DNA from: Chloroflexota bacterium
GTDB lineage: Bacteria; Chloroflexota; Dehalococcoidia; Dehalococcoidales; JAUYDJ01
Length of the DNA stretch: 5,551 bases
Assembly (NCBI GenBank): GCA_030690025.1
Contig: JAUYDJ010000067.1
Coordinates: 1 to 5,551, forward strand
Direction of reading: 5' to 3'
Shown here: positions 1 through 5,373 of the stretch, piece after piece
Position numbering within the stretch: the stretch's first letter is position 1
How the letters are laid out: each line of letters opens with the position of its first letter
Translations under genes and position numbers: made by a program
Notes under the pieces: model-generated
What the model saw: only the letters and a program-made list of their open reading frames with translations
Database searches by the model: none
Told to the model about the DNA's origin: nothing

Positions 1-716
1 GCGCCGGTGTCGGAGAATACCGCGGGCACGAGGCCTATCAGGCCATGGTCGATGAGATTAGCGATGCCTTTTCCACGGTGGACTTGCCCGGGGTCATCCG
101 CCTGCTCGACCGGCACTTCGGCACACCCACCTACTCCCTGCGCTCCCTCTTCCGGGATGAGCAGCGCAAAATCATGAGCGACATCCTGGCCTCTATCTGG
201 CCTGAGATTGAGACCGCCTACCGCCAGATTTACGAGCGCCACTACCCGCTGCTGCGCTTCCTGACCGAGCTGGACATGCCGCTGCCTAAGCCCTTCCGTG
301 CCGCCACTGAGATTATGCTCAACAACAACCTGCGTCAGGCGCTGGGCAGCACCCCTCTGGAGACAGAACATGCCGCCGGCCTGCTGAACGAGGCCAAAAT
401 GTGGAAAATTGACCTCGATGCGGAAGGGCTAGGCTATTTGCTGCAACAGACACTGAAGGAAACAATGGCCAGGCTGGTATCAACGCCGGACGACCTGGCG
501 CTGCTGAAGAGCCTGGTCAATACCGTGACGCTGGTAAGGTCGCTGCCCTTTGAGGTCAACCTCTGGCAGGTGCAAAACCTCTACTACCAGATGCTGCGCA
601 CCATATACCCGGGCTTCCAGAAGAAATCGCGGGGCAGCCCGGCCGACCGGGACTGGGTCACCCAGTTCATTTCGCTGGGGGAGCAGCTCTCCATAGAGGT
701 CCCCCGCGCTTTCTAA
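1..716 (+). CDS. GH57-type glycoside hydrolase with DUF3536, C-terminal part (5' end outside window)
   Basis: The reading frame is open from the window edge (first full codon at base 3) to TAA at 714-716, giving 237 visible residues. The Met at base 45 is therefore probably internal, not the start. The visible part matches my memory of DUF3536, the C-terminal domain of a GH57 subfamily. It begins with GVGEYRGHEAYQ, then has RLLDRHFGTPTYSLRSLFRDEQR, here split as RLLDRHFGT and SLRSLFRDEQRKI, followed by a helical stretch ending in MPLPKPFRAATEIML. The GH57 catalytic domain should lie upstream, outside the window; full-length relatives run to roughly 800 residues. GH57 enzymes act on alpha-glucans (amylase, 4-alpha-glucanotransferase or branching activity), but the activity of the DUF3536 group is not settled as far as I know. 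It converges with the alpha-glucan phosphorylase gene, which fits a role in glycogen or maltodextrin turnover. The domain call is from recognition, not a search. Confidence 0.75.
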   Translation, partial: AGVGEYRGHEAYQAMVDEISDAFSTVDLPGVIRLLDRHFGTPTYSLRSLFRDEQRKIMSDILASIWPEIETAYRQIYERHYPLLRFLTELDMPLPKPFRAATEIMLNNNLRQALGSTPLETEHAAGLLNEAKMWKIDLDAEGLGYLLQQTLKETMARLVSTPDDLALLKSLVNTVTLVRSLPFEVNLWQVQNLYYQMLRTIYPGFQKKSRGSPADRDWVTQFISLGEQLSIEVPRAF

Positions 717-782
717 ACGCCGACGGGTGGCTAAGCTCAATCGTGGTTGATTTGGCTTTGTGATTGACCCCATCCCCTTTGT

Positions 783-808
783 CCCCTTCCCCTATTCAGG
801 GGAAGGGG
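783..808. repeat. Perfect 11-bp hairpin
   Basis: CCCCTTCCCCT (783-793), loop ATTC, AGGGGAAGGGG (798-808). The stem is perfect and G+C rich. It is followed on the + strand by an AAGATTTTTAAG stretch, so it could be a first terminator for the GH57/DUF3536 gene that ends 67 bases upstream. Confidence 0.6.
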
Positions 809-817
809 AAGATTTTT

Positions 818-846
818 AAGAAGGGGGGCTTCGCCCCCCTTCTTTT
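818..846 (+). terminator. Probable intrinsic terminator downstream of GH57/DUF3536 gene
   Basis: AAGAAGGGGGGC (818-829), loop TTC, GCCCCCCTTCTT (833-844) form a perfect 12-bp stem. A short T run (843-846) overlaps the end of the stem. On the minus strand the trailing bases are A-rich rather than T-rich, so it fits + strand termination better. The stem alone could still impede transcription from the opposing phosphorylase gene. Confidence 0.65.
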
Positions 847-855
847 CTATTATCT

Positions 856-881
856 TCCCCCTCTCCATTTGGAGAGGGGGA
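856..881. repeat. Perfect 11-bp hairpin followed by ATTAAGGGGG
   Basis: TCCCCCTCTCC (856-866), loop ATTT, GGAGAGGGGGA (871-881). No T run follows on either strand, so it is not a classical terminator on its own. The right arm runs into ATTAAGGGGG, a motif found again at 5175-5186. Confidence 0.6.
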
Positions 882-1060
882 TTAAGGGGGTGAGGTCAAC
901 CCTCTGAAAGTCACAAGCTAGCTTGATGCTATCAACCAACGGAACCCAACCCGTGAGGGGGACAAAAAGGAGAGAGTCAGTTGAAAAGACCTATAGTTAT
1001 GACTTTATGAGCTTCTCAAGAGACTGTAGATATGTGCTCTTGCATGGAAACCAGATTTAG

Positions 1061-3199
1061 CTAATCGCTGAGTGACGGCCGGGCAGCGGCCTGGTAAGTC
1101 CGCTCGGTATACTCCTTCAACATGCGCCGCGCGCAAAAGACAGGCACGATAGAGCGCATCGCCTCTTTGACCATGCGCATCCAGCCGTGCGGCACACCCT
1201 TCCGGTCCCGGTTGTAATAAAGCGGCACTATTTTCTCTTCCAGGAGGCGGTAAAACGCTTCGGCGTCAGCCTCATCCTCTTCTTCCGGCCGGGGATTAAC
1301 CAGGTCGGGGCCGATTGCCCAGCCGTTGGCACCGTTGTATCCCTCGTACCACCAGCCGTCACGGACGCTCAGGTGAAGCGAGCCGTTGAGCGAGGCCTTC
1401 ATGCCACTGGTGCCGCAGGCTTCCTGCAAGCGGCGGGGGGTATTCAGCCACAGGTCGGCCCCTTGCACCAGGTAGCGGGCCATGTGCATGTCATAGTCCT
1501 CCACAAAGGCAAGCCGGCCCTGAAAATCACGCTCGGAGGCCTGATTATAGACCTGCGTGAGCAGGTACTTGGAGGGAAAGTCAGCCGGGTGCGATTTACC
1601 GGCAAAAACAATCTGGACCGGGTGCCACTGGTTGCCAATGATTCGCTTCAGCCGCTCCATATCACGAAAGACCAGGGCTGGCCGCTTGTACTCCGTGAAG
1701 CGGCGGGCAAAAGCAATAGTCAATGCATCCGGGTCGAAGAGGGAGCACAGGACGAGCAGCTGTTTGGGTGGCACATTGTCCTCCACCCAGCGGTCACGCC
1801 CGCGCTCCCGCATGGCGGACACCAGCTTACGCTTCAGTGTTTGATGGACTGCCCAGAGCTCATCATCAGGGATGTCCATCACTTTCTCCCACAGCGCGGG
1901 GTCGTCGTGTCTCTCTATCCAGCCCTCCCCAAGGTACTTTTCGAAGAGGCGGGACAGCTCCGGGGCGACCCAGGTGGGCACATGCACCCCGTTAGTCACG
2001 GTAGTTATCGGCACCTGCTCTTCCGGCACTTTGGGCCAGAGCCCGTGCCACATCCGCCGGGTAACCTTACCGTGCAACTGGCTCACCGCCCAGCGCTGGC
2101 TGGACATCTCCAGGGCAAGTGCGGTCATGTTGAGGGCCTGGGCTCTAGCCCCATCCTCCTGGGCAAGCCGGAAGAACGTATCCCGGTCAATGCCAACCGC
2201 CTTCCAGTAGTTGGTAAGGTACTTTTCCACCAGGTCGATGGGGAAAATATCGTGGCCAGCCATTACCGGCGTGTGAGTAGTGAACACGGTGGTCGCCCGC
2301 ACCCGCTTCACCGCCTCGTCAAAACTCGCCCCCCGGGCTATTTCCTCGCGGATGCGCTCCAGAATCATAAAAGCGGTATGCCCTTCGTTGACATGCCATA
2401 TTGACGGATTAATATTCAGGGCACGCAGGACACGCACGCCGCCAATGCCGAGCACCACCTCCTGTTGAATGCGCTGCTCCCGCTCGGCGGTGTAGAGCCG
2501 GGCGGATAGGTCACGGTGTTCCGGAGGGTTCTGTTCCAGATTGGTATCCAGCAGATAGACGCTGGTACGGCCGGCCCGCACCAGCCACACCCCGATGGCC
2601 ACGCTGAAATCATTCAGCCGGACACTGGCCAGGACAGTGTCACCATTAGGCGAGAGCACTCGCCTGATGGGTGACTCGTCAAAGTTGAGCTGCCGGTAAA
2701 TCTCCTCCTGGCAAATGTTACGCTCGACGCAGAGGTGCTGGTGAAAATAGCCCTGGGGATACATGAAACCAACCGCCACCATGGGTATACCCAGGTCGCT
2801 GGCCTCCTTGCAGACGTCCCCGGCCAGGATACCCAGCCCGCCGGCGTAGATGGGCAGAGAGTTGTGGATGGCAAACTCCATGGAAAAGTAGCCGATGGGG
2901 CCGTGCAGCCAGTCGGGGTGAGTCCGCTTGAACCAGGTATCTGGAGTCGACATGGAGGTATCGAATTCGGCCATGACTCCGTCATACAGAGCCAGGAACT
3001 CCGCGTCGGTGGCGGCCGCAGCCAGTATCTCGGGAGTGAGCTTACGCAGCTGCCTGACCGGGTTGTGGCCGCTCAGCCGCCACTGCCGGTAGTCCAGGGC
3101 ACGGAAAACATCACGCGCCGGCTCGTGCCAGCTCCACCACAGGTTATAGGCCAGCTCTTCGAGCCGATTTATACGTTGCGGCAGCTTAAGGTCAGCCAT
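1061..3199 (-). CDS. glgP: Alpha-glucan (glycogen) phosphorylase, short DUF3417-containing type
   Basis: This GT35 enzyme removes terminal glucose from alpha-1,4-glucans with phosphate, giving glucose-1-phosphate in the cytoplasm, using pyridoxal phosphate (PLP). From the ATG at 3199 it has 712 residues. A DUF3417-like N-terminus (about 8-95: RINRLEELAYNLWWSWH) precedes the catalytic body. Motifs seen are IGYFSMEFAIHNSLPIYAGG (102-121), GILAGD (123-128), HVNEGHTAF (269-277), FTTHTP (306-311), TNGVHVPTWV (402-411), FARRFTEYKR (497-506) and the PLP-lysine loop EACGTSGMK (593-601, with Lys601 the expected PLP lysine) followed by NG and GYNGANGWAIG. A Cys precedes GTSGMK where Ser is common. The length suits the bacterial/archaeal short family rather than classical ~800-residue GlgP. 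An in-frame TTG at 3226 would add 9 residues. ATG is preferred because GGGAG precedes it by 5 bases and a TATAAT at 3231-3236 would put the transcript start at or after that TTG. The gene symbol is by family only. Confidence 0.93.
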   Translation of the reverse strand: MADLKLPQRINRLEELAYNLWWSWHEPARDVFRALDYRQWRLSGHNPVRQLRKLTPEILAAAATDAEFLALYDGVMAEFDTSMSTPDTWFKRTHPDWLHGPIGYFSMEFAIHNSLPIYAGGLGILAGDVCKEASDLGIPMVAVGFMYPQGYFHQHLCVERNICQEEIYRQLNFDESPIRRVLSPNGDTVLASVRLNDFSVAIGVWLVRAGRTSVYLLDTNLEQNPPEHRDLSARLYTAEREQRIQQEVVLGIGGVRVLRALNINPSIWHVNEGHTAFMILERIREEIARGASFDEAVKRVRATTVFTTHTPVMAGHDIFPIDLVEKYLTNYWKAVGIDRDTFFRLAQEDGARAQALNMTALALEMSSQRWAVSQLHGKVTRRMWHGLWPKVPEEQVPITTVTNGVHVPTWVAPELSRLFEKYLGEGWIERHDDPALWEKVMDIPDDELWAVHQTLKRKLVSAMRERGRDRWVEDNVPPKQLLVLCSLFDPDALTIAFARRFTEYKRPALVFRDMERLKRIIGNQWHPVQIVFAGKSHPADFPSKYLLTQVYNQASERDFQGRLAFVEDYDMHMARYLVQGADLWLNTPRRLQEACGTSGMKASLNGSLHLSVRDGWWYEGYNGANGWAIGPDLVNPRPEEEDEADAEAFYRLLEEKIVPLYYNRDRKGVPHGWMRMVKEAMRSIVPVFCARRMLKEYTERTYQAAARPSLSD

Positions 3200-3204
3200 G
3201 ACTT

Positions 3205-3210
3205 CTCCCT
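3205..3210 (-). promoter_or_regulatory. Ribosome binding site of phosphorylase gene
   Basis: The minus strand reads AGGGAG, then 5 bases (AAGTC), then the ATG at 3199-3197. This supports ATG over the TTG at 3226, which has no good SD. Confidence 0.7.
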
Positions 3211-3230
3211 TCTCGCTTAACACCAAAAAG

Positions 3231-3236
3231 ATTATA
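3231..3236 (-). promoter_or_regulatory. Candidate -10 box for phosphorylase gene
   Basis: The minus strand has a perfect TATAAT 31 bases before the ATG, predicting a leader of about 26 bases. No good -35 hexamer is visible at 16-18 bases spacing (around 3253-3260, TGCTGG-like), so the promoter may be activator-dependent, or the match may be chance. If real, the phosphorylase can be transcribed separately from the DUF6506-like gene upstream of it. Confidence 0.45.
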
Positions 3237-3289
3237 TCCTATTCACCGAAAGGCCAGCATCAGAGAGCTCCCATCACCCCTGGATGCGG

Positions 3290-3622
3290 CTAGTCCCTGC
3301 CCAGGAACCATCCCTCCGTCATATACATCGCGCTCATTTTCATGGCCCCCGGCACATCGCTCCTGGCCGCGTGCACCGGAACCTTCTCACTGACGGCCCG
3401 GGCGACCCTGGCTACCTCTTCGTGCGAGAAATAGGCGCACAGGAAAAGGGCCTGGATGCCTTCATCGCGGACCAGATTCCGGCAGACATCAACCGCCTCA
3501 TCAAAATCGAACAGGCTGACTGCCACCGTGGTAATTTCGAGCTTGCCGGTCTTGACTGAAGCCCGGTGCTTCAGCGGGTCGCCATCGGGTGCCAGCATGA
3601 TAAAAGCCGCTTTCAGTGCCAT
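3290..3622 (-). CDS. DUF6506-like small protein
   Basis: This 110-residue soluble protein has no signal peptide or membrane span. It resembles my memory of the DUF6506 family of small proteins of unknown function. It opens with MALKAAFIML, has a P.xDPxKHR element (12-20), a beta-strand-like LEITTVAV (28-35), then DEAVDVCRNLV (41-51), EGIQALFLC (54-62), HEEVARVARAV (68-78) and KVPV (80-83). The alternating strand/helix pattern suggests a small alpha/beta fold. The C-terminal tail after DVPG (89-92), rich in Met and ending in EGWFLGRD, seems to diverge from the family pattern. The start is clear: a perfect AGGAGG sits 5 bases before the ATG. It lies 90 bases upstream of the phosphorylase ATG on the same strand and could be co-transcribed with it, and it is divergent from the decarboxylase genes. 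No function can be assigned. Confidence 0.7.
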   Translation of the reverse strand: MALKAAFIMLAPDGDPLKHRASVKTGKLEITTVAVSLFDFDEAVDVCRNLVRDEGIQALFLCAYFSHEEVARVARAVSEKVPVHAARSDVPGAMKMSAMYMTEGWFLGRD

Positions 3623-3627
3623 GGTCG

Positions 3628-3633
3628 CCTCCT
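3628..3633 (-). promoter_or_regulatory. Consensus ribosome binding site of DUF6506-like gene
   Basis: The minus strand carries AGGAGG, 5 bases before the ATG at 3622-3620. I see no convincing sigma-70 promoter further upstream on this strand. Confidence 0.8.
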
Positions 3634-3707
3634 GATATTCTGGCTCACCAGCCTAACACTTAATGTAGCATATTCAGGCAAATACGAGTAGAGTGCCCGT
3701 AGTCGGG

Positions 3708-3736
3708 TTGACAAGCGCCGCGCAATTATTTATAGT
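3708..3736 (+). promoter_or_regulatory. Strong sigma-70-type promoter for the oadG-oadB pair
   Basis: TTGACA (3708-3713, perfect -35), a 17-base spacer, then TATAGT (3731-3736, 5 of 6 to the -10 consensus), with an A+T-rich stretch before the -10. Transcription should start near 3743, giving a leader of about 26 bases before the TTG start of the OadG-like gene. It is the best promoter in the window and suggests strong, possibly constitutive expression. Confidence 0.8.
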
Positions 3737-3757
3737 ATCAATGATTTGTATCCTCAC

Positions 3758-3762
3758 GGAGG
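3758..3762 (+). promoter_or_regulatory. Ribosome binding site deciding the TTG start of the OadG-like gene
   Basis: GGAGG followed by 6 bases and then TTG at 3769. No ATG or GTG in this frame lies at a suitable distance; the next in-frame ATG (codon 10) is inside the membrane span. The SD therefore fixes TTG as the start. Confidence 0.75.
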
Positions 3763-3768
3763 TGGTCA

Positions 3769-3906
3769 TTGACCGATTTAGCCTTTGGCCTGACCATGAC
3801 CGTCATGGGCATGGGCGTGACCCTGCTGACGCTCTATATCCTGACCCTGGTTATCCGCCTGTTAATCAAGCTCTTCCCCTATAAAGAGGAAGAGGGCGAG
3901 AAATAG
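3769..3906 (+). CDS. OadG-like small membrane subunit of sodium-translocating decarboxylase
   Basis: This 45-residue protein starts at TTG and ends at TAG (3904-3906). It has one hydrophobic span, about residues 5-36, containing GLTMTVMGMGVTLLTLYILTL, here read as GLTMTVMGMG (7-16) then VTLLTLYILTLVI, and a charged tail, YKEEEGEK. The GLTxTVxGMGV pattern next to an OadB gene is the hallmark of OadG-family gamma chains, which bridge the soluble alpha subunit to the membrane beta subunit in oxaloacetate, methylmalonyl-CoA or glutaconyl-CoA decarboxylases. Classical OadG is about 80 residues with a Pro/Ala-rich linker and a metal-binding C-terminus; both are missing here, so this is a minimal form. 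It lies 29 bases upstream of oadB on the same strand behind a strong promoter, so the two form an operon. The non-ATG start and small size make it easy to miss. I leave the symbol empty because the decarboxylase substrate is unknown. Confidence 0.8.
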   Translation: MTDLAFGLTMTVMGMGVTLLTLYILTLVIRLLIKLFPYKEEEGEK

Positions 3907-3924
3907 ATCGGCAAAATAGCAACT

Positions 3925-3930
3925 AGGAGG
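3925..3930 (+). promoter_or_regulatory. Consensus ribosome binding site deciding the GTG start of oadB
   Basis: AGGAGG followed by 5 bases and then GTG at 3936. This selects GTG over later in-frame ATG codons, which would remove conserved N-terminal membrane sequence. Confidence 0.85.
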
Positions 3931-3935
3931 CCCTT

Positions 3936-5084
3936 GTGGAAGTCCTGATTTCATCCCTTTCCAGTCTGGTGCAGGGTTTCGCCAACCTTACCTGGCAGGC
4001 CGGCGTCTTGATTCTGATAGGCTGCCTGCTGCTTTACCTCGGCACGGGTAAGAATATCGAGCCGCTCCTGCTGCTGCCGATTGGCTTCGGCATAATCCTG
4101 GGCAACCTCCCCCTGTCCACTCTATCCGCGCAAGACCAGGGCGGCATCATAAACTTAATCTACAACACCGGCATCCTTACCGAGCTGTTTCCCGTCCTGC
4201 TTTTTATCGGCCTGGGCGCGATGATAGACTTCGGGCCCATGCTGGCCAATCCTATGGTGCTTATTTTTGGCGCCGCCGGTCAGTTCGGTATATTCCTGAC
4301 CCTGCTCCTAGCCCTGGCCCTCGGTTTCACCCGCCAGCAAGCCGTTTCGATAGGCATAATTGGTGCCTGCGATGGCCCCACCGCCATCTACGTCGCCTCC
4401 AAATTCGCCCGCGAACTACTGCCGGCGGTATCCATCGCCGCCTATTCTTACATGTCCCTGGTGCCGATTATCCAGCCGCCGATTATGAGATTGTTGACCA
4501 CCAAAAAGGAGCGTGCCACGCTGATGCCGCCCGCCGAGAAAAAAGTCTCTCATAGAGTCAAAGTCCTCTTCCCGGTGGTGACTGGCATACTCACCATACT
4601 CATCGCCCCGATGGGCGCGCCGCTGATGGGGATGCTCATGCTGGGCAATTTCCTGAAGGAGTCCGGCGTGGTGGGCCGTCTGGTTGATGTCTCTTCGGGA
4701 GCCCTGGCCAACCTGGTAACCCTGTTCCTGGGGCTTTCCATAGGTGCCTCCATGCTGGGCGGTAACTTCCTGCGCTGGCAGACTATACTCATCTTTATCC
4801 TGGGACTGCTGGCCATCTCGTTCGACACGGTCACCGGGGTGCTACTGGGCAAGCTGCTGTATGTGATAACCGGCGGTAAGATAAACCCACTGCTCGGCGC
4901 CGCGGGCACCTCGGCGTTCCCCATGTCTGCCCGGGTGGTGCAAAGAGAGGGGCAGAAGGCCAACGTGAGGAACTTCCTGCTCTTCCATGCCATCGGCGCT
5001 AACACCGGCGGCCAGATAGGCTCGGTCATGGCAGCAGCGGTCATGCTGGCCATCATGGCCGGTATGGGCATGACACCTTCTTAA
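3936..5084 (+). CDS. oadB: Sodium-translocating decarboxylase beta subunit (OadB/MmdB/GcdB family)
   Basis: This 382-residue polytopic membrane protein has about 9-11 hydrophobic segments. The family decarboxylates carboxybiotin and couples this to sodium export; known complexes use oxaloacetate, methylmalonyl-CoA, malonate or glutaconyl-CoA. Family signatures in order are LLLLPIGFGIILGN (44-57), LLFIGLGAMIDFGPMLANP (88-106), IGACDGPTAIYVASKFA (142-158), AAYSYMSLVPIIQPP (168-182), GKINPLLGAAGTSAFPMSAR (314-333) and FHAIGANTGGQIGS (350-363). Residues reported as essential in Klebsiella OadB appear conserved by motif alignment: Asp203 as Asp146, Asn373 as Asn317, Gly377 as Gly321, Ser382 as Ser326, Arg389 as Arg333. 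Cys145 replaces the usual Ala in GGADGPT. The GTG start is fixed by AGGAGG. It ends in tandem stops (TAA, TAG) and a terminator, so the transcript is probably just the OadG-like gene plus oadB. No alpha subunit or biotin-carrier gene is in the window. Confidence 0.95.
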   Translation: MEVLISSLSSLVQGFANLTWQAGVLILIGCLLLYLGTGKNIEPLLLLPIGFGIILGNLPLSTLSAQDQGGIINLIYNTGILTELFPVLLFIGLGAMIDFGPMLANPMVLIFGAAGQFGIFLTLLLALALGFTRQQAVSIGIIGACDGPTAIYVASKFARELLPAVSIAAYSYMSLVPIIQPPIMRLLTTKKERATLMPPAEKKVSHRVKVLFPVVTGILTILIAPMGAPLMGMLMLGNFLKESGVVGRLVDVSSGALANLVTLFLGLSIGASMLGGNFLRWQTILIFILGLLAISFDTVTGVLLGKLLYVITGGKINPLLGAAGTSAFPMSARVVQREGQKANVRNFLLFHAIGANTGGQIGSVMAAAVMLAIMAGMGMTPS

Positions 5085-5124
5085 TAGACGCCAAAAAGCT
5101 GAGACCGATAAGAAGACTTATTTT

Positions 5125-5155
5125 AGAGAGGGGGCTTTCAGCCCCCTCTCTTCTT
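5125..5155 (+). terminator. Intrinsic terminator of the oadG-oadB operon
   Basis: AGAGAGGGGGCT (5125-5136), loop TTC, AGCCCCCTCTCT (5140-5151) form a perfect 12-bp stem followed by T-rich TTCTTTAC. It lies 40 bases after the oadB stop. The stem and loop style closely resemble the hairpin at 818-844. Confidence 0.8.
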
Positions 5156-5161
5156 TACACT

Positions 5162-5186
5162 TCCCGATGCCATCGGGATTAAGGGG
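5162..5186. repeat. Short palindrome plus GGGATTAAGGGG repeat unit
   Basis: TCCCGATG-C-CATCGGGA (5162-5178) is a perfect palindrome with a one-base centre; folded, it is more likely a 6-bp stem with a 5-base loop. Its right arm overlaps GGGATTAAGGGG (5175-5186), which is identical to 878-889. It is followed by ACAGGTTCACACT and a weak CACT/AGTG hairpin to about 5210. It is probably part of a dispersed intergenic repeat. Confidence 0.5.
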
Positions 5187-5337
5187 ACAGGTTCACACTC
5201 CAAAGTGGAATCCTATCACGACCAGCTAAAATTACGTGCCTTTTCCCCCTCAAATACGTAGGTTTACGGATATGCTTTCCAGCGGCCGGCCCTTATATTT
5301 CAAGATAGGCTTATACCCAGGTCGTCAACACCGGCTG

Positions 5338-5368
5338 CTCAGCTTCATCAATTGAAGCTGAGGAAGGG
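5338..5368 (+). promoter_or_regulatory. Perfect 10-bp hairpin adjoining the ribosome binding site of the FNR-like gene
   Basis: CTCAGCTTCA (5338-5347), loop TCAAT, TGAAGCTGAG (5353-5362). The SD-like GAGGAAGGG (5360-5368) begins inside the right arm and ends 5 bases before the ATG at 5374. In RNA the stem would partly occlude or flank the ribosome site; in DNA the palindrome could be a repressor operator. There is no following T run, so it is not a terminator. No clear -35/-10 pair is seen between 5160 and 5338. Confidence 0.5.
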
Positions 5369-5373
5369 ATATT

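Larger units (their letters stand above)
764..899. repeat. Nested palindromic intergenic element
   Basis: The outer arms are 764-779 and 884-899: TTGACCCCATCCCCTT against the reverse complement TTGACCTCACCCCCTT, with 14 of 16 positions matching. Three perfect hairpins sit between the arms. Weaker inverted similarity continues outward, with GGTTGAT at 745-751 facing ATCAACC at 931-937, so the full element may span about 744-939. It may serve as a terminator cluster for the convergent genes, or be a small non-autonomous repeat of the MITE or REP kind. The symmetry is seen directly; the identity is inference. Confidence 0.6.
717..1060. other. Gene-free intergenic gap between convergent genes
   Basis: This 344-base gap separates the stops of the GH57/DUF3536 gene and the phosphorylase gene. 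It contains three adjacent hairpins (783-808, 818-844, 856-881) within an imperfect larger inverted repeat, and a 9-codon SD-led reading frame at 981-1010. I see no conserved protein, tRNA or other structured RNA in it. A small perfect inverted repeat, TTGAT-GCT-ATCAA, lies at 923-935. Confidence 0.7.

Noticed and set aside
480..773. 97-codon minus-strand frame overlapping the GH57/DUF3536 gene end
   Set aside because: It is Arg/Leu-rich shadow sequence opposite the recognised DUF3536 coding region.
1008..1010. TGA at 1008 as a selenocysteine codon in a longer small protein
   Set aside because: The frame after it is short with no known selenoprotein motif, and I see no convincing SECIS-like hairpin just after the TGA; only a weak 6-bp stem at 1017-1042.
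1187..2404. 405-codon open frame on the + strand, antisense to the phosphorylase gene
   Set aside because: It lies wholly within the phosphorylase gene, its translation shows no recognisable motif, and it looks like a G+C-driven shadow.
2735..3220. 161-codon + strand frame antisense to the 5' part of the phosphorylase gene
   Set aside because: It is fully overlapped by a strongly recognisable coding sequence on the other strand, with no SD and no family resemblance.
3224..3226. TTG as the phosphorylase start
   Set aside because: It has no good SD, and the TATAAT at 3231-3236 would put the transcript start at or after it; ATG at 3199 has GGGAG at 5 bases.
3693..3884. 63-codon + strand frame overlapping the OadG-like gene
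   Set aside because: It is in a different frame, begins upstream of the promoter and has no matching SD; the 3769-3906 frame has SD, family motif and operon position.
4550..5071. 173-codon minus-strand frame inside oadB
   Set aside because: Its translation is low-complexity Pro/Ser/Met-rich sequence, as expected opposite a membrane protein; oadB is unambiguous.
5085..5373. Possible riboswitch or structured leader before the FNR-like gene
   Set aside because: Apart from the terminator, the short palindrome and the SD-adjacent hairpin I recognise no known riboswitch core, and no promoter could be defined.
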